Source: Ectobius pallidus (Eukaryota; Arthropoda; Insecta; Blattodea; Ectobiidae). From it: DNA of 64,000 nt. This document shows positions 11,553-24,149 of this stretch, in pieces. The translations under genes were made by a program, and so were the position numbers. Below the pieces are notes generated by a model. That model was not told where the DNA came from and searched no databases. It saw only the letters and a program-made list of their open reading frames with translations. Location of the stretch: contig CAXKWD010000002.1 in the NCBI GenBank assembly GCA_964059195.1, positions 50,184,923 through 50,248,922 on the forward strand. The letters run 5' to 3'. Numbering within the stretch: the first letter of the stretch is position 1; every line of letters begins with the position of its first letter.

Positions 11553-11757
11553 GGGATTTTCCAATTGACCTAATCCTTCTGGTGGCACTATGGACTTGGT
11601 CTCAAACAGAAATGTATAGCTGTATAGCTGGATCAATCCTGGGAATAAAGACGGCCGGTGCATAAGTCTGACAACCTTACCATCTTTATGTTCCGAATGT
11701 CTATAAATCGGGAGCCTCAACCTCCTGGAACCTTAAAAGCCTTCGTGGTCTTGTATA
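11553..11757 (+). repeat. SINE-like dispersed repeat, body fragment
   Basis: It shares ordered blocks with the reverse complement of 46774-47026: GGGATTTT..AATTGACCTA, then TCTGACAACC, then GGGAGCCTCAACC and AAAGCCTT. The copy lacks the tRNA-like head present at 46774-47026 and is diverged. No coding function is likely despite the overlapping short frames. Confidence 0.5.
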
Positions 11758-11773
11758 TTGATAACTTTACTTT

Positions 11774-11774
<1 letters not shown>

Positions 11775-11832
<58 letters not shown>

Positions 11833-11986
11833 ATAGTAGTAGTAGTAGTAGTAGTAATAGTAGTGGTAGTAGTAGTAATAGTAATAGTAGTAGCAGCAGT
11901 AGCAGTAGCAGTAGTAGTAGCAGCAGTAGTAGTAGTAGTAATAGTAGTAGTAATCGTAATATTAGTAGTAGTGGTAGTAGTAGTGT
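11775..11986 (+). repeat. Compound (AGT)n microsatellite, about 210 bp
   Basis: Uninterrupted AGT units to about 11830, then AGT mixed with AAT, AGC and GGT variants. Poly-Ser, poly-Val and poly-Thr open frames on both strands arise from it and are not genes. Confidence 0.95.
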
Positions 11987-12022
11987 AGAAAATTACGAAA
12001 TAAAGTAGTACATTTCCTAGAT

Positions 12023-12250
12023 CAGGGGTGCCCAATTTCTTTACTTATGGGGGTCAATAGATAAAGTGTGTTGATGTCACGGGCCGCACATTATTTAATG
12101 CAGTAAAATTATCATTAAAAATTAAATTTATTATTTATTAAAATTCAGCACATATTAGGCCTAATGAGAGCACTGTGGATGCTCGTGGGAAATAGCAACT
12201 ACTGAAGCCACAATTATAATTTTTCGTCCTTCTTGTGAGCTGACTGTTGA
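12023..12250. mobile_element. Possible hAT left-end fragment
   Basis: Starts CAGGGGTGCCCAATT and soon reads GGGCCGCACATTATT, a start typical of hAT elements. I did not find the matching right end or a target duplication, so this is a fragment or an element broken by the adjoining MITE. TAGGCCTA lies at 12156-12163. Confidence 0.4.
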
Positions 12251-12253
12251 CAT

Positions 12254-12517
12254 CTACAGGTAGAGAAAAAAAGCGGACCGACTAAAATATCTAAGTTGGC
12301 GATATGAGCCACTGCGCATGCCTAGCGGCATTCACAGGATAGCAGGGAATGTATTGAAATTTGTTCTACAGCCGATAAATTGCTTGAATTGAGAAATAAT
12401 ATCACGTAATTTGCATTGCTTGTTAAAATCATCTCTTACATTTATTTAGCCTACGTATCACAAGGCTCTGAAATCAGCTACAAGAGCCGGGCCGCTTTCT
12501 TTTACCCCTACCTGTAG
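12254..12517. mobile_element. MITE with CAGGTAG inverted ends, about 264 bp
   Basis: Left end TACAGGTAG, then AAAAAAAGCGG; right end CCGCTTTCTTTTACCCCTACCTGTA. These form imperfect inverted repeats of about 25 bp flanked by TA, which suggests a pogo/Tc1-type target, although TA alone is weak evidence. No open frame inside. Confidence 0.55.
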
Positions 12518-12624
12518 CTGCGCGACGTGTTCAATGACTGTTGCCAATCCTCCTTTCTATTACTGCTTTGCGTGTATTTTATTTCCTTTAGCGACAACCT
12601 AATATTCCTTCTTTTTCAGTTTCC

Positions 12625-12668
12625 ATTTTGGGTCCGCGGGATCTGTGGGGCCTCCGGTTACGCCACTG
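12625..12668. mobile_element. hAT right-end fragment
   Basis: Ends GGCCTCCGGTTACGCCACTG; its complement begins CAGTGGCGTAACCGG, the same end type as at 9021 and 59030. No left partner was found nearby. Confidence 0.4.
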
Positions 12669-14700
12669 CTTCAGAGTGTACTTTTAAATTAAAATACTTA
12701 ATAGTTCCATGCAAAATCTTCTGAGATATGCTTTTATTCTTTAAATACCAAGTTATTAAAAACACCCCTGGAGATAATAGGCTTAGAGGCAGCTTAGCGG
12801 TGCTCGCTATAAAAACGTGTTTAGCGGAGATTTTTACGATAAACGTAGTGAATGGGAGTATAATGAATTCTGCCAGAGTCTTAATCCCGCAGTGCATTTC
12901 TTATTAAACACCTCATCCTACGCGAGATTATTGCAATTAAACACGCGGGAATGATTTACGAGACAAGCCCTTACTTCGATGTTTGACGCATTCTTCAATG
13001 TTCGGCAAAAATGCTGTATAACAGAATTAAAAGGTCGATCGTTGCTGCAAGTCACAAAATGGGGCAGTAAACACAGGATATTCTTGTTACTTCTTATTCA
13101 TAAACCTGCCAATTTAAGATGATTTTACAGCCTTTGGTGATACAGACTGGGATTTTCTAGAGCAACAGAAAGCTTTACCAGAACAGCTCGTATACGAGTG
13201 TTCTGACAGGTGATAATATAATATCAGAAGTGAGTTTTTAGTAGGGAGTCAGCCTCGAAGACTTAAGGAGGTGCCCGCGATTATTTACTCAACTACTAGA
13301 TGTTTTATTTAAATCACTTATTTAATATAAAATAAATAAAACATATTTATTAACACTGACATTGTTTTTATATAAATTGCTAGAATTACATAATTTTATT
13401 CTTCATTATATTGTTTTACTTAGTAAATGTAAGTGTGGTTTGTCTGTGCGCACCGCCATGCCTATGCAACGCACCCCCGCAGCCACATGGGGTAATGATA
13501 GCCCTCTATCCCCCATCCATGAAAAAGGTTTCGGTTTGGAACTACAGGGGTTGGATTCGGAGATATGACTGTCAAAAGAGGACATCGCACCAACTGACGT
13601 CTTATGGACTTAAACAAGAAAGTATATTGTTTTATCTTCTGCTTTAAACTCTTGCTATCACACAATATAGAGTTATTAATGTCGTAGGCCCACTTATTAG
13701 GCCTATTGTACGAGAATTATGCTTCCAAGAGCGAGACTTCTCTCACGGTTATGGTCATGATTGCTGATTTAAAACTACCCTAAATCCACTTTTATTAGAA
13801 AACTGTTTGTAATAAATGACGTAGGTCTCAATAAAAAATGGCAGAGCAGTTACCCAGAAAATGGCGAAAAAGGAAAAGAAAAAATTTAAAATGGTAGTGA
13901 GAGTTTAGAAAACCGTCGACATGCTGCGTCAATTCTGTTCACAGACGGGCAGGCTAACATACAGAGGCCTATTTTATGAAAATGCTATTTTTAGTCTCGG
14001 TTGACCAGAAGTATTGCTAATGAAAGCTTGGTATTAATTTCATCGTCTACCTACAACGCATACAGTCTGGTCAGAGTAAGTAAAGGTATGGAAGAATAAG
14101 AAGTATATGAAAATTCTAAAATAATAGCCACTAAATACGAATTCTCATTACTAACATGCAACAAGCCCAGAAGGATTAAGAATATTGCTCGAACAGTAGA
14201 TTGTATGCCTTTCATTTTCAGAGTGTATTAGCAATAAGGTATAATTATTCGTCAACTTGATGTTTTAATGTAAACCTAGAAGCGAACGATACGGTTAAAG
14301 CTGTTTCATAATGTGAAAGTAAATTAAATTTCTCTCGCACCTTTTCACTTTGTGTAAGAATTTTTCGCCAAAGGCATAAATAAGGTATTACCACATCCGC
14401 CACATTTTTGTTTTTGATTCGCTGTTACTTGCCTCCAGAAACAGGAAGCGAGAAAATTTATCTCTTTCAGACAATGTAATTATGAAGGCATATATGCCCT
14501 TTTCATGCTTGATTCACAGTTCATTCTATGAAATATTTCACTAGAATTTCTGACAGTTGAGATTTGAAGCATCAAATATCTGATGTGAGCTGTAGAAAAG
14601 CCGGTGAAATTCAGCATACAGCTAAACCATATCGTGAAATAATTTTAACGTTTCTAAAAGTCTGAAGGGATTCAAACGATTTCAATAAAATATATCTTTT
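12669..14700. other. No gene recognised
   Basis: No coding region, RNA gene or element with definable ends. It contains a 27-nt hairpin at 13179-13205 (7-bp and 4-bp stems separated by one bulge, TATA loop) and TAGGCCTA at 13698-13705. The 68-78 codon frames at 13362-13665 overlap on both strands and look like chance. Confidence 0.4.
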
Positions 14701-14710
14701 TAAGTGCCAG

Positions 14711-15600
14711 CATGATACTTTCTACGACGGGAAAAATGTCTGTCCGTCAGTCTGTCCGTCTGCCTGTACGCGCGATAACTCGAATACGCTTTGTCAGATT
14801 TTCGTGAAACTTAGTAGAAACTTTTAGAGCAAATCGGTTGACCAATACCGGAGTAACGTCCAATTAACGGTTTAAATAGCAAATCATCACTATACTATAA
14901 AGCCGAGTGGCTAACTTACTCACTGGCATAATTTTTTGCCTATTTCCACATGAGTTAGAAACTTGAACTTTGGCATACTTATAGCTTATAGCGTCTAACC
15001 GACGGAAATATTCCAAAAAGTTACGAATCTTAATTTTTTACCCCTGAAAAACATTTATAATGGTGGACGCAACTTTAAGGTTTGTGCATATCTTCTTTGG
15101 AGGCTTATAGTAGGTAAACAAAAACAGATTGCACTAGCAGCAACAGATTTAGAGAGATCTATTAATTTGGTTTTATGACTTTTTTCGTATCTCCTTCGGT
15201 TATACCTTAGATAGAGTTAGATTTTTTAACTGTAAGTACATTTTTAATATTTTCCTCACCTTATGTAATTTATGATATACTTACAGGAAAGCTTGAATCG
15301 TAAAATTTTACAGGAATACTGACACACCCAATACCATCAATTTTGTGATTCTAGCTGCCCTATAATTATGGAAAATCTGGCTGTATAGCTGTGAAGTTAT
15401 TCACATCTACGACAGTCTAGCTCTAGACCATCCACTCATTAACATCGATTGCATCCCTCACATATGAACTAGATACTTTAAATTTGGAAATCTTATAGCT
15501 TCTAGCCTATAACAGATGGGGAAATTCCAAAACGCTAACTTTAAAAAAAAAAAAAAAAAAAAATGCCTCATAAAGGAATACTGTTGACGTGATAAATTTA
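14711..15600. repeat. Dispersed-repeat DNA with Helitron-like internal phrases
   Basis: Contains CTGTCCGTCAGTCTGTCCGT repeats and GATAACTCGAATACG, then two loosely similar blocks (AACTTTGGCATACTTATAGCTTATAG near 14970, and TTTGGAAATCTTATAGCTTCTAG near 15485) resembling the 5' half of the Helitron at 29452. A poly(A) run of about 21 lies at 15541-15563. No definite TC..CTRR ends were found, so the class is uncertain. Confidence 0.35.
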
Positions 15601-16555
15601 CTGTAAATTCGTTCTGTTAATATTGTAGTTATGCCATTTATTCTTTCAGTTATGCTGATGAAACATTCTGAAGAAACTGTGGTCTACAACTCAATAGTTT
15701 CTGAAATATGGCTTATTAATTTCATCTGGCACTTTATCAGTTTACCTGATTTTATTAAATTTTAACTTTCGGGAAACTTACGTTTGTCATTGAGCATTTC
15801 GACCAAAGGCCAGAAGGTTGACAGGTTCGAATTTCTCATAAAAAATAAGGCAATTAACCATTTTCTGTATTCTGATAAGCGCAATATGATATGCAAATGA
15901 TTATAAGTGAACAAACGCATTGTCTGGATCCTCGTGGGCGAAAAAGTAAATATTACTTTACATAGAAGCAATAGATCATTGCCCTTTTATTAATTAGTAT
16001 GAACACGACTATATGATCTCTTGTTTTCACCGCTTTTTGAAGCCGCATTATTTATTCATCCTATATTAAATCCGTGGTATGTTACAGCAACGTTTAGGCA
16101 GTGAGAAATGATCTCAAGGAAAACATGATAAGTACGTTGTTCAGGAAACCTGTGGTGGAAGGAAATGGTTTAGTGATAATTACCTCGCAGCAAACATACA
16201 ACACCCCCACGTCAAACTTATTGTTCTACGTTAGAGTCTGCAATTCTCAACCAGATGTGATATAAGTAGCAAACAGCGTATCGCTAGGTTAACTAAGTTT
16301 GAGAATAATTTTTCTCAAAAGAATGTTAACATGAATACTGAGAGAAGTTTATCAAAAATCTTATTTCATAGTTCAAAATTTACTTCACTCTGTACATAGT
16401 AGACAATTAAGGAACGATTTTATTTGTAATAACTCAGGGCTTCAATTTTTGTTCTTACTACTTTTCCTTTTTTCTTTTTACTTTTCTGTTCTTTCTTTAT
16501 TATTATCATTTTTTAGGTTTTGATTTAATTATATTTTCTTTAGGCCTATTTATTT
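15601..16555. other. No gene recognised
   Basis: No supported feature apart from TAGGCCTA at 16541-16548. The minus-strand 69-codon frame at 15762-15971 has no recognisable motif. Confidence 0.4.
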
Positions 16556-16679
16556 TGTAATTTGTATTTTGTAATGTAAATGGCTGAACTGTGCCCGAGC
16601 ACGAGCGCTTGCTCATTCGGGGTCTTGTTTTGTTTTGTATAAATATTTTGTATAAATATAAATAAATAAATAAATAAAG
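16556..16679 (+). repeat. LINE-type 3' tail with (AAAT)n
   Basis: GCCCGAGCACGAGCGCTTGCTCATTCGG followed by T-rich DNA and an AAATAAATAAATAAATAAAT tail. Similar 'cacgagc..gctcat' phrases precede short tandem tails at 19610-19680 and 23620-23765. This looks like the 3' UTR and tail of a LINE family; no reverse transcriptase lies directly upstream. Confidence 0.4.
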
Positions 16680-16989
16680 TTATGAAAATCGTTAAGAAGA
16701 AAGGTGAATAAAATCTGGTAAAAAATCAAGCTTTTATGATTAACGTGCTCTTTTAAGACTTTAAAAACTTCAAAATGGGTAGGCGCCTACAATTATTAAG
16801 CTACTTGTAAGAAATTTATACTGATTTTACTACAAGATATGCTTAATAAAACCGTGCACAACTATTTAAAATTAGATACTGAATTAAAAATTAATTTTTA
16901 CCACGTGCCGTCTTCAATATTAATGTTTCTAATTGAGCTAAAGCATTAAATTTATTTTCAATTTAAAATTCAATTTTAATAATTACTCG

Positions 16990-17423
16990 CATATAATCTG
17001 AGGGTGTCCGAAAACAGGGTGCTTAGGAAAATGTTTAGGCCTAAGAAAAATGAAAATGGGGACTGGAGAAAACTGCATAACAACGAGCTTCATGACCTGT
17101 ACTCTTTACCGGATATGGTAAGGGTAATGAAATCACGGAGGATGAAATGGGCTGGACATGTTGCACGCATAGGGGAGGAAAGACATCTCAAAAGTATTGG
17201 CTGGGAGACCACGTAGAAACCTAGACGTAGGTGGGAGGACAATATTGGGATAGATTTAAGGGAAGTAGGATTTGCAAGGTCTGATTGGATAGACTTAGCA
17301 CAGAATAGGGTTGAATGGCGGACTCAGGTAAGCGCGGCAATGAACCTTCGGGTTCCGTAAAATAGATATTCCCTTAGCTTGCTGAGGAATCGTCTATTGC
17401 CATTGAGTAAGTAAGCAAGTAAG
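16990..17423 (+). pseudogene. LINE 3' end: reverse transcriptase C-terminal fragment
   Basis: The 70-codon frame at 17004-17216 reads NRVLRKMFRPKKNENGDWRK..LHDLYSLPDMVRVMKSRRMKWAGHVARIGEERH, the C-terminal segment of a large insect non-LTR retrotransposon family. The remainder (DLREVG, RVEWRTQVSAAMNLRVP-like) follows in another frame up to about 17360. The copy ends in a (TAAG)-type tail. Homologous, differently broken copies lie at 33979-34350 and 62372-62822 on the minus strand. It is 5'-truncated and frameshifted. TAGGCCTA occurs at 17036-17043 within the coding part. Confidence 0.8.
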
Positions 17424-17980
17424 AGTCGTTTTAAAAAATTATCAAATATATTGCACGTATATTCTCAAAGCAGATGCATATTCAAAATATGCAAATTTGA
17501 AATACCCATAACTTAATTACTGTTATACCAAATATAACAAAAATTTGGTAAGGTATGAGCAAAATGTAAAGTCTGCAGCTTTAAAATAAATTGTGAAACA
17601 GGTATCTGACCTTCCTCCTCCCTTGAAACACCTTCATTCTCTCTCGTTCAAAATACGGGATCTAAATATGTATAATTGTAATAGACTAAGGTTTTATGTT
17701 TGAAAAACTCATGTGTTCGGCCAGCAATGAACCCTTCCTTTTCTTTGTTTTTTTTATTTGTAATGTTTATTTACTAGTGATTTTGTGTTACTTCATCTGC
17801 AACCGTTGCCGTTGTGCTGGAATTTTTCCTCGCCCTAGTTATTACACAGAAGCTGGTGTGTGGCATATACTCACAGATAAATGCAGTCCAATATCGAACC
17901 CTCGAACTTGGGAAAAGAAAGCCTGTGTTTTATATATTTTTCTACCTAAGCCGACCTCTCGTTAGAGTAAACTATGTATA

Positions 17981-18134
17981 AGCATATCAAATGAAAGAGT
18001 TAAGCCAAAACTAATGACTTTCAGCCTGTATAGGCCTACTGCTAAGAAATCAGCGCAAATTAATTTGCTGCCCTCTTACCATAGAACATAAACACAACTT
18101 CTGAGAGAAACATTATACTTAAATTTAAGCAGAC
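17981..18134 (+). repeat. Direct repeat, copy 1 (partner 18537-18694)
   Basis: About 150 bp matching 18537-18694: TTAAGCCAAAACTAA, CAGCCTGTAT, GCTAAGAAA, CTGCCCTCTT, ACACAACTTCT and CTTAAATTTAAGC are in the same order. Copy 1 has TAGGCCTA at 18031-18038 where copy 2 has only TA, and has only TA at 18116-18117 where copy 2 has TAGGCCTA. No coding function seen. Confidence 0.75.
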
Positions 18135-18536
18135 AGTATATAATTTCAGTACATTCACTTTATCTAGATGGCCTAATTCCTACCAGATTTTCATGCATAA
18201 TTTTGTAGCATGATTTTATTATAGCCTATTATTGTTACTAGCAATATTATTTTTTGCCATTAGTCTATACAGCTGTTTTTATTTTATTTTTATTATTCAA
18301 ATTTCTACATTACCCTTGTCTCGTTGCAACCGTCGTCGCAATCACTGAAGCCAAAGATGTTTCTGTATTACTTATTAAACTTACTACATTGGTAGATGAG
18401 AAAAATCAACATTTGTGTAATACCAAAATACTGAACAAAGTTAAAGAAAAACAGCTGTTTGTTTTCCTGGACTTCACGAAGTTATATCCACTCTCTCTGC
18501 AGTCGTTAAGAAAGTAGTTAACGATCCGAGAAAATA
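18135..18536. other. Spacer between direct repeats; weak 87-codon frame
   Basis: A frame at 18254-18517 opens with a hydrophobic stretch (YTAVFILFLLFKFLHY) and continues for 87 codons. I recognise no family, the start context is not distinctive, and it may be chance. Nothing else is supported. Confidence 0.2.
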
Positions 18537-18694
18537 AGCATGTCAACCGAAAGTGTTAAGCCAAAACTAACGACTGCAGCCTGTATATTGCTAAGAAACC
18601 ACCGCAAATAAACTTGCTGCCCTCTTCCCATTGCACAAAAAACACAACTTCTTAAATAAGCATATAGGCCTACTTAAATTTAAGCGTCAGCAGA
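18537..18694 (+). repeat. Direct repeat, copy 2 (partner 17981-18134)
   Basis: See copy 1 for the shared blocks. This copy carries TAGGCCTA at 18665-18672 and lacks it at 18586-18587, the reverse of copy 1 at both points. Confidence 0.75.
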
Positions 18695-18789
18695 GTAATA
18701 GACAGTAATAGTTCCGCTACATAGTTGCAAAAGTAAGTTTCTTTCATTTGGCAATCAGTTGTGATCGAATAACAGGTTATAAATATAAT

Positions 18790-18854
<65 letters not shown>
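18790..18854 (+). repeat. (AAT)n microsatellite
   Basis: About 21 consecutive AAT units. The minus-strand poly-Tyr frame over it is an artefact. Confidence 0.95.
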
Positions 18855-18855
<1 letters not shown>

Positions 18856-21690
18856 TGCACCTCGAAGCAGTCGAACATAAATGCCAAATTCTCATTTCGT
18901 ACGTGACAAGTGTTAAACCTTGACGAATTACTCTAACAAAGTTCGTACAGAGAAGTTTCTCGTGTCTTGATACCTCCACACATAATTGAAGGACTTCCTC
19001 CATACCGTTTTATTACCTTAGTAGACTACATTCGGACAGAAATCGTGATGCTCATTCTCTCCTGACGTGAATCCTGGCGAATCAGAATAGATAGTGAATC
19101 TGGACACATCAATGAAGAGAACTTTCGCCCATGCTTTGCTCAATTAGTTATCAGATGCCTTAATTTTGTATATCGGTTGTATTGGAGCACAACATATTTT
19201 CTCTGAATGTGAAGCCACGGAAATGTCAAGGCAACGATATCTGCCGGACTCTTTTATTGCATCTAGGAGAGGTCATATGGCGATATTCTACCTGTTAAGT
19301 GACACCAAATTCTTCGAAGGTGTGAGGAAATTCATGCGTGGAAGGTGTGTGGAAATTCATCTCTAATGTCCGACAACTCAGGGTAGACAAGGGAGGGAGG
19401 GAGGGAGGGAGGGAGGGGCAGAGGGAGTAATATTTATACACTGAAATTATAATAAATTGTATTATATTGTTTTGTAATTTATCTTCAATATTATTGTAAT
19501 TTTTTGTATATTTCTTTTGTTTTTCTCTTCATCTTTGTATACTATTATTATATTGTGCCTTACATTGTATTGTATTATTAATGTTACAATGTTTTATCTC
19601 TTTGTCTTGTGCTTAACAAAAGCACGAACGGTCACATAGGCCCGTGCGCTGGATTTATTCTATTTAAAATGTATTTAACATTCATATAAGAGTAAAAAAT
19701 CCCTTTAGGCAGGCCTACAGGCTGAGGTAGATTTCGAAGTGCTTTTGGTTTAATTTATTATCGCTGCGCAGCACTCTTCTTTTTTAGCCTTGGCATGGCA
19801 AACCTGCAGTAAAGAGGAAGAGCCTACAATCATTTGTTTTAACAACAAGAATAGGATATTATATTCTGGGAGGCCGTGCGCAAGATCAGCAATGAATAAA
19901 ATTAGCAAAGCCGCTAAACAAGACAAAATTATGATATTATAATAATTCTTTTAAGTGTTATTATTTTCAAACATTAAAATCTCGCGTCATATGAGAGCTA
20001 TCAAGAAACTATTTATTGATTTGTAGAGTACTCATCAAGAGCTTTTCAATGATACCCCACAAGACGTGGTTTCAAAAGTTTCGAATTTTCATCCCCCACC
20101 CTCACCCGAACCCCCGAATCGTTGGTGTCACTGTGAACTCCATAGGGAGTACTCTAATTTATTCAAGCAAAGTTTCCCTCTATACTTCATAGGGGCCGAG
20201 ATATACATTTTTAAACATTTCAACCCCCTCCCCCGACCACCCCCTTGGGCCAATTTTGCTCATTAACGAACTTGTCCGAATTATTGGGCCTAGAAACATC
20301 ATATTAAAATTTGGTTCAAATATCTTCAAAATTACGGCCGCTATCGTGTAAAGATATATATAAATATCACAATTTTTTTTTTTGAACGGGCGGTGGTTTC
20401 GTACTCAGGGGAGCATGAAACGTAAAGATATGAAAGAATTTTTTCTAAAATCATGACATGGTATCCATTGCAATAGGTAGATTTTTCTTCGAAATCTACC
20501 TAAAAATATGCGCTTTTCATACACACCGGTACTCAATAATATTATTCCTCCTCTGTCTATATTATGCAGCCTGGAACCTCACTAGAATTTAGTCTTCTGT
20601 ACCTGAGGATTACAATAACTTGTAAGGCACGTAATTTCCATGCTTGAGTCATTGCTGCAGAGGGCTGGTTGGAGGAAGTAATTCTTGCGAGAAAGTTAAC
20701 ACCTTGATTCATCTGGTTCCTTCCCCAAATCGACAAATGTGCCTTCATTTAGCCTCCTGACTGCACCGCGTTAGTTTCACGCTTGGCTGCACGCAAAACC
20801 GTGTCATTCGTACGTGCTCTTTACTGTACAGCTTCACGCCAAACCGTCTCTAAGCTCTAACCAAGTTATCTTTTCTATCAGTAGACTTGCACACTTTATT
20901 TATGGTCGATTTATGTTTCGAAATGAAATTTGAATTTTTTCAAGTTTATTTCATAATAACAACTGCAGATGATATATTTGTAACATCTTAACATTTTTAA
21001 AAATATATTGACATTTGAGATAGACACCCCTCCCCCGTGTCATGGAGAACTTAAGGTCTAAATTTCAGAACTCTAGATTAAAGGGTATCGGAGGAGTAGG
21101 CGTAGGCCTACATACATTTTAGGGCGCATTTAATTTATTACAGATAGTGTAGAAATTTTAACGTTTGTATACGCGGATATATGGTTGTGAATGAAAAACA
21201 TAATAAAACATAATAATAGTCCTATCTATACATACAATCAGTAAGAAAATCCGAATATTTAATCAAATCTCGCTGTCTATACAGCCAAACACGTTATTCG
21301 TAAATACCTAAGAGTTAAAATGAAGTGAGAAATGATCTAAGGATAGGCCTACCCTAATGGCAAATCAGAACGAAATCAGGCGAAACGGTAAAACAGGGTT
21401 AAAACGTTCGGATTATAAATAATAATATAAATATTGAATAAAGTGATCTTACTTCAACGGACTTAAATTTTCCTCCATCTACAATATGATACTAGATATT
21501 TACAATTGCAATTAAAGTGCCGTTACACCTTAGTTTGCAATAATAATACTGAACAATCCATTTAATCGAAATCAATTACTGTTAAACAATAGGCCTACAA
21601 ATTATTTTGGATTTATTTCTATTTGATTTGTATACATTTGAATTTGGATGTGAAGCAATTAATTTTATTATAATACTTGAAAAAATTTAA
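18855..21690. other. No gene recognised; scattered repeat-like DNA
   Basis: A (GGGA)n tract lies at about 19388-19416. A LINE-tail-like segment is at about 19520-19680. A C-rich segment at 20040-20400 (ATCCCCCACCCTCACCC, then CCCCCTCCCCCGACCACCCCC) looks like part of a high-copy repeat but has no partner here. TAGGCCTA occurs at 21103, 21344 and 21590. No coding region is supported. Confidence 0.4.
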
Positions 21691-21691
21691 T

Positions 21692-22475
21692 AATAATAAT
21701 AATAATAATAATGTTTTATTTTACCCGGCAGAGTTAAGGCCCTAAAGGAGCTCGTTTCGCAAACATAACTTCCTCCCAAAATAAAATCTATTAGATAGTC
21801 CAAGTTCTTTTAACGTGGAGAATGTGTCACGCTGTCATACATCAGATTACCGAAATTTAAAGAATATTCGTGATACCGGGATCTCATACTTAACCCTAAA
21901 CACCTTGTCTTGAACGCGGGAAAGGGATTTTCATTACTGAAAATTCCCCATATGAGACTGCCGGGGGCGGAAGTTAGGCGAGCTACCCACGGTGGCGGAC
22001 TTATGCTATAGTTATGAAACGATCTGGAGCTTAGCTCAGAGATCGATTACAAAAATAGATGTTAGATGGGACTTATTGGCACAATCGGTATTGATTAAAC
22101 GATAGCAAGCCATTATGATGTAAAAAATGCGAGACTTCATCTACGAGTTACGAACAAAGAATATGATTTTTCAGATTTCTTTAATAAAGACAGAAGAAAA
22201 TGTTATTTGTAGACAAAATATCTTAATTGGATTGAATTCTTGTATACCTTTTTTTTTTATTTTTATTCCATTTTAAAGCAATTTGGCCTACGATTATAAC
22301 GCATAATAGGCTATGCGCTGAGATTTGTGTTTCCTATAAATGCCGTTTGTGCTTTTCTCTATTTCGCAATTTTTACTTTCTCGCATATAGGCCTTCGTTT
22401 TTCTGTGCTAACTTTGAACTCGTATATGCGAGGAAGTTTGTGAAACTTATTTTGCAGCATTTATATCACTTGGGG
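21692..22475. other. No gene recognised
   Basis: Starts with a short (AAT) run at about 21692-21712, followed by TTTTATTTTACCCGGCAGAGTTAAGGC-type sequence that may be an old repeat. Nothing coding is supported. Confidence 0.35.
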
Positions 22476-22479
22476 AAGT

Positions 22480-23035
22480 GTTATATTACATGTTCACAGG
22501 TGACTAACCCAAATACAAAATTTTGTTATCGTACGATTTTGCAATACAAGAGGACATTGCAAAGAGCGCGTATTCACAGTGGGTGGCCTATAACTACCCT
22601 TCAGAGAATTTGTCCGAAAAAATGTTTCAAATAAAAGCTTTAGCTCTTAGCATAAGCAACCCATGTGCAAAATTTAAAGAAAATCGTTAGAGCCGTTTTA
22701 GAGAAAATCGCGAAAAAAAACTAAAATTTCTTCATGTAAAGTCCCCTTAAAAATAAAAGAAACTTGTCAGCAATCTTCGTACCACATCTACAGAAGGTAT
22801 CTGACCCAAATAAAGAATTTTCTATTCATACGATTTTCCTTTTTAGAGCTAGGCTGTTCACAGACATCCACACAGACACAGACATGCTTCCGAAAATAAT
22901 AATTTTGGATTCGGAGGACCTCAAAACGTGTATTTATGTAAAAAAAAACTCAACTTCGGAATTGCGAGGGGGGGTCGAAAACAATACTTCCTCTACCTAT
23001 AGCAGGCTACCTACGGTACGGGCAGAGGAAGTAAA
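22480..23035 (+). repeat. Repeat A family copy with terminal hairpin
   Basis: Dispersed non-coding family, also at 9690-10075 (reverse), 40110-41283 and 43716-43826. It carries CAGTGGGTGGCCTATAACTA, AAAATCGTTAGAGCCGTTTT, CAAAACGTGTATTTATGT and, at its end, a hairpin formed by ACTTCCTCT (22985-22993) and AGAGGAAGT (about 23023-23031). The 95- and 117-codon frames overlying it appear in related form in other copies only as broken pieces, so I do not call them genes. Confidence 0.7.
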
Positions 23036-23600
23036 AATTTATTTGTTTCATAAATTCCATACATTTTATAACACATGTACGAACATTTATGTCGCCCTGC
23101 AAAAATTTAAACGCTAAATATTAATTTATAAGCATGAAATTTAGAATTTACTCCTTTGTTATAAGTTCCTATATAATTTACTCCTACGCTGTACCTTAAA
23201 CATAATATAATTTTCTAAAGTCATTGTCAAAATACAAGAAGAAACGCCATCTTTCGTTTCGCTGAATCAAAATGTAAGACGACCAAAGGGCAATTACATG
23301 GTCAAAATTATGGTTTGAAATTGTATAACAATTTTATTCCTGAGCACCCTGAATATGTATATTAAATTCTTAAACATTTTAAGAGGAACATTAAAAAATA
23401 TTATATAATATTAATAGCACAACTTTAATTTCGTTTGGTCTTTCAATGTTTCAACCCAATTTACTCTATTTTGTTGCTGTAAATTCTATATAAACCACTG
23501 GTTAATGCTGCAAAATTATTTTTCTATACATTGTACTCATACATTTATAATTTTTCGTTTGTACTATACTGTGCATTGATATATAATTAGAGTTATACTC
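23036..23600. other. No gene recognised
   Basis: AT-rich sequence without recognisable features. Confidence 0.35.
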
Positions 23601-23685
23601 GTATTAATCTACTATACCCCCTAAACACGAGCTTTGCTCATATAGGAGATGTTTGGTTTTATTTGTTTTTACTTGTACTAAATGT

Positions 23686-23745
<60 letters not shown>

Positions 23746-23765
23746 GCAATAATAATAATAATAAT
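23601..23765 (+). repeat. LINE-like 3' tail with (AAT)n
   Basis: CCCTAAACACGAGCTTTGCTCATATAGG followed within 50 bases by about 80 bp of AAT units. This is the arrangement of a non-LTR retrotransposon 3' end; the body of the element is not present upstream. Confidence 0.45.
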
Positions 23766-24149
23766 GTAATGTAAGTAAGTAATGCTAATAAGTGGTTAAA
23801 ATGGTTAAATGGTTCAGGTGTATCAAATGAATTTAAAAACTCAGGAAGTAGCCTATGTATATCAGAGCACCTGCGGTCTGGTAGCTACATACGCTATCAG
23901 AAATGACTTCAAATTGACATTTACTGTCCATTTGTGTGACACACCAAGATAACAGAACGGGAGTTAAAAATCGCTACAATATGCACCTGTCCGTGTAGTT
24001 CTATGAAGATAAACTGCTGTGTAGTTGACAGTTGTTTACAGTCACTCCTGTGCCGTTCAAAATAATGTTAAAATTGTATGCGGTTACTTACTGTGAATTT
24101 CCACATAATAATAATAATATTAATAATAAGAAAAATTATGGGATCAATT

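Noticed and set aside
11733..12035. Poly-Ser, poly-Val and poly-Thr open frames of 76-116 codons
   Set aside because: All are translations of the (AGT)n microsatellite.
18075..18112. Another candidate CCHamide-2 first exon (minus strand, MFLSEVVFMFY before GTAAGA)
   Set aside because: It lies in a duplicated repeat, is only eleven codons, and the second repeat copy does not preserve it.
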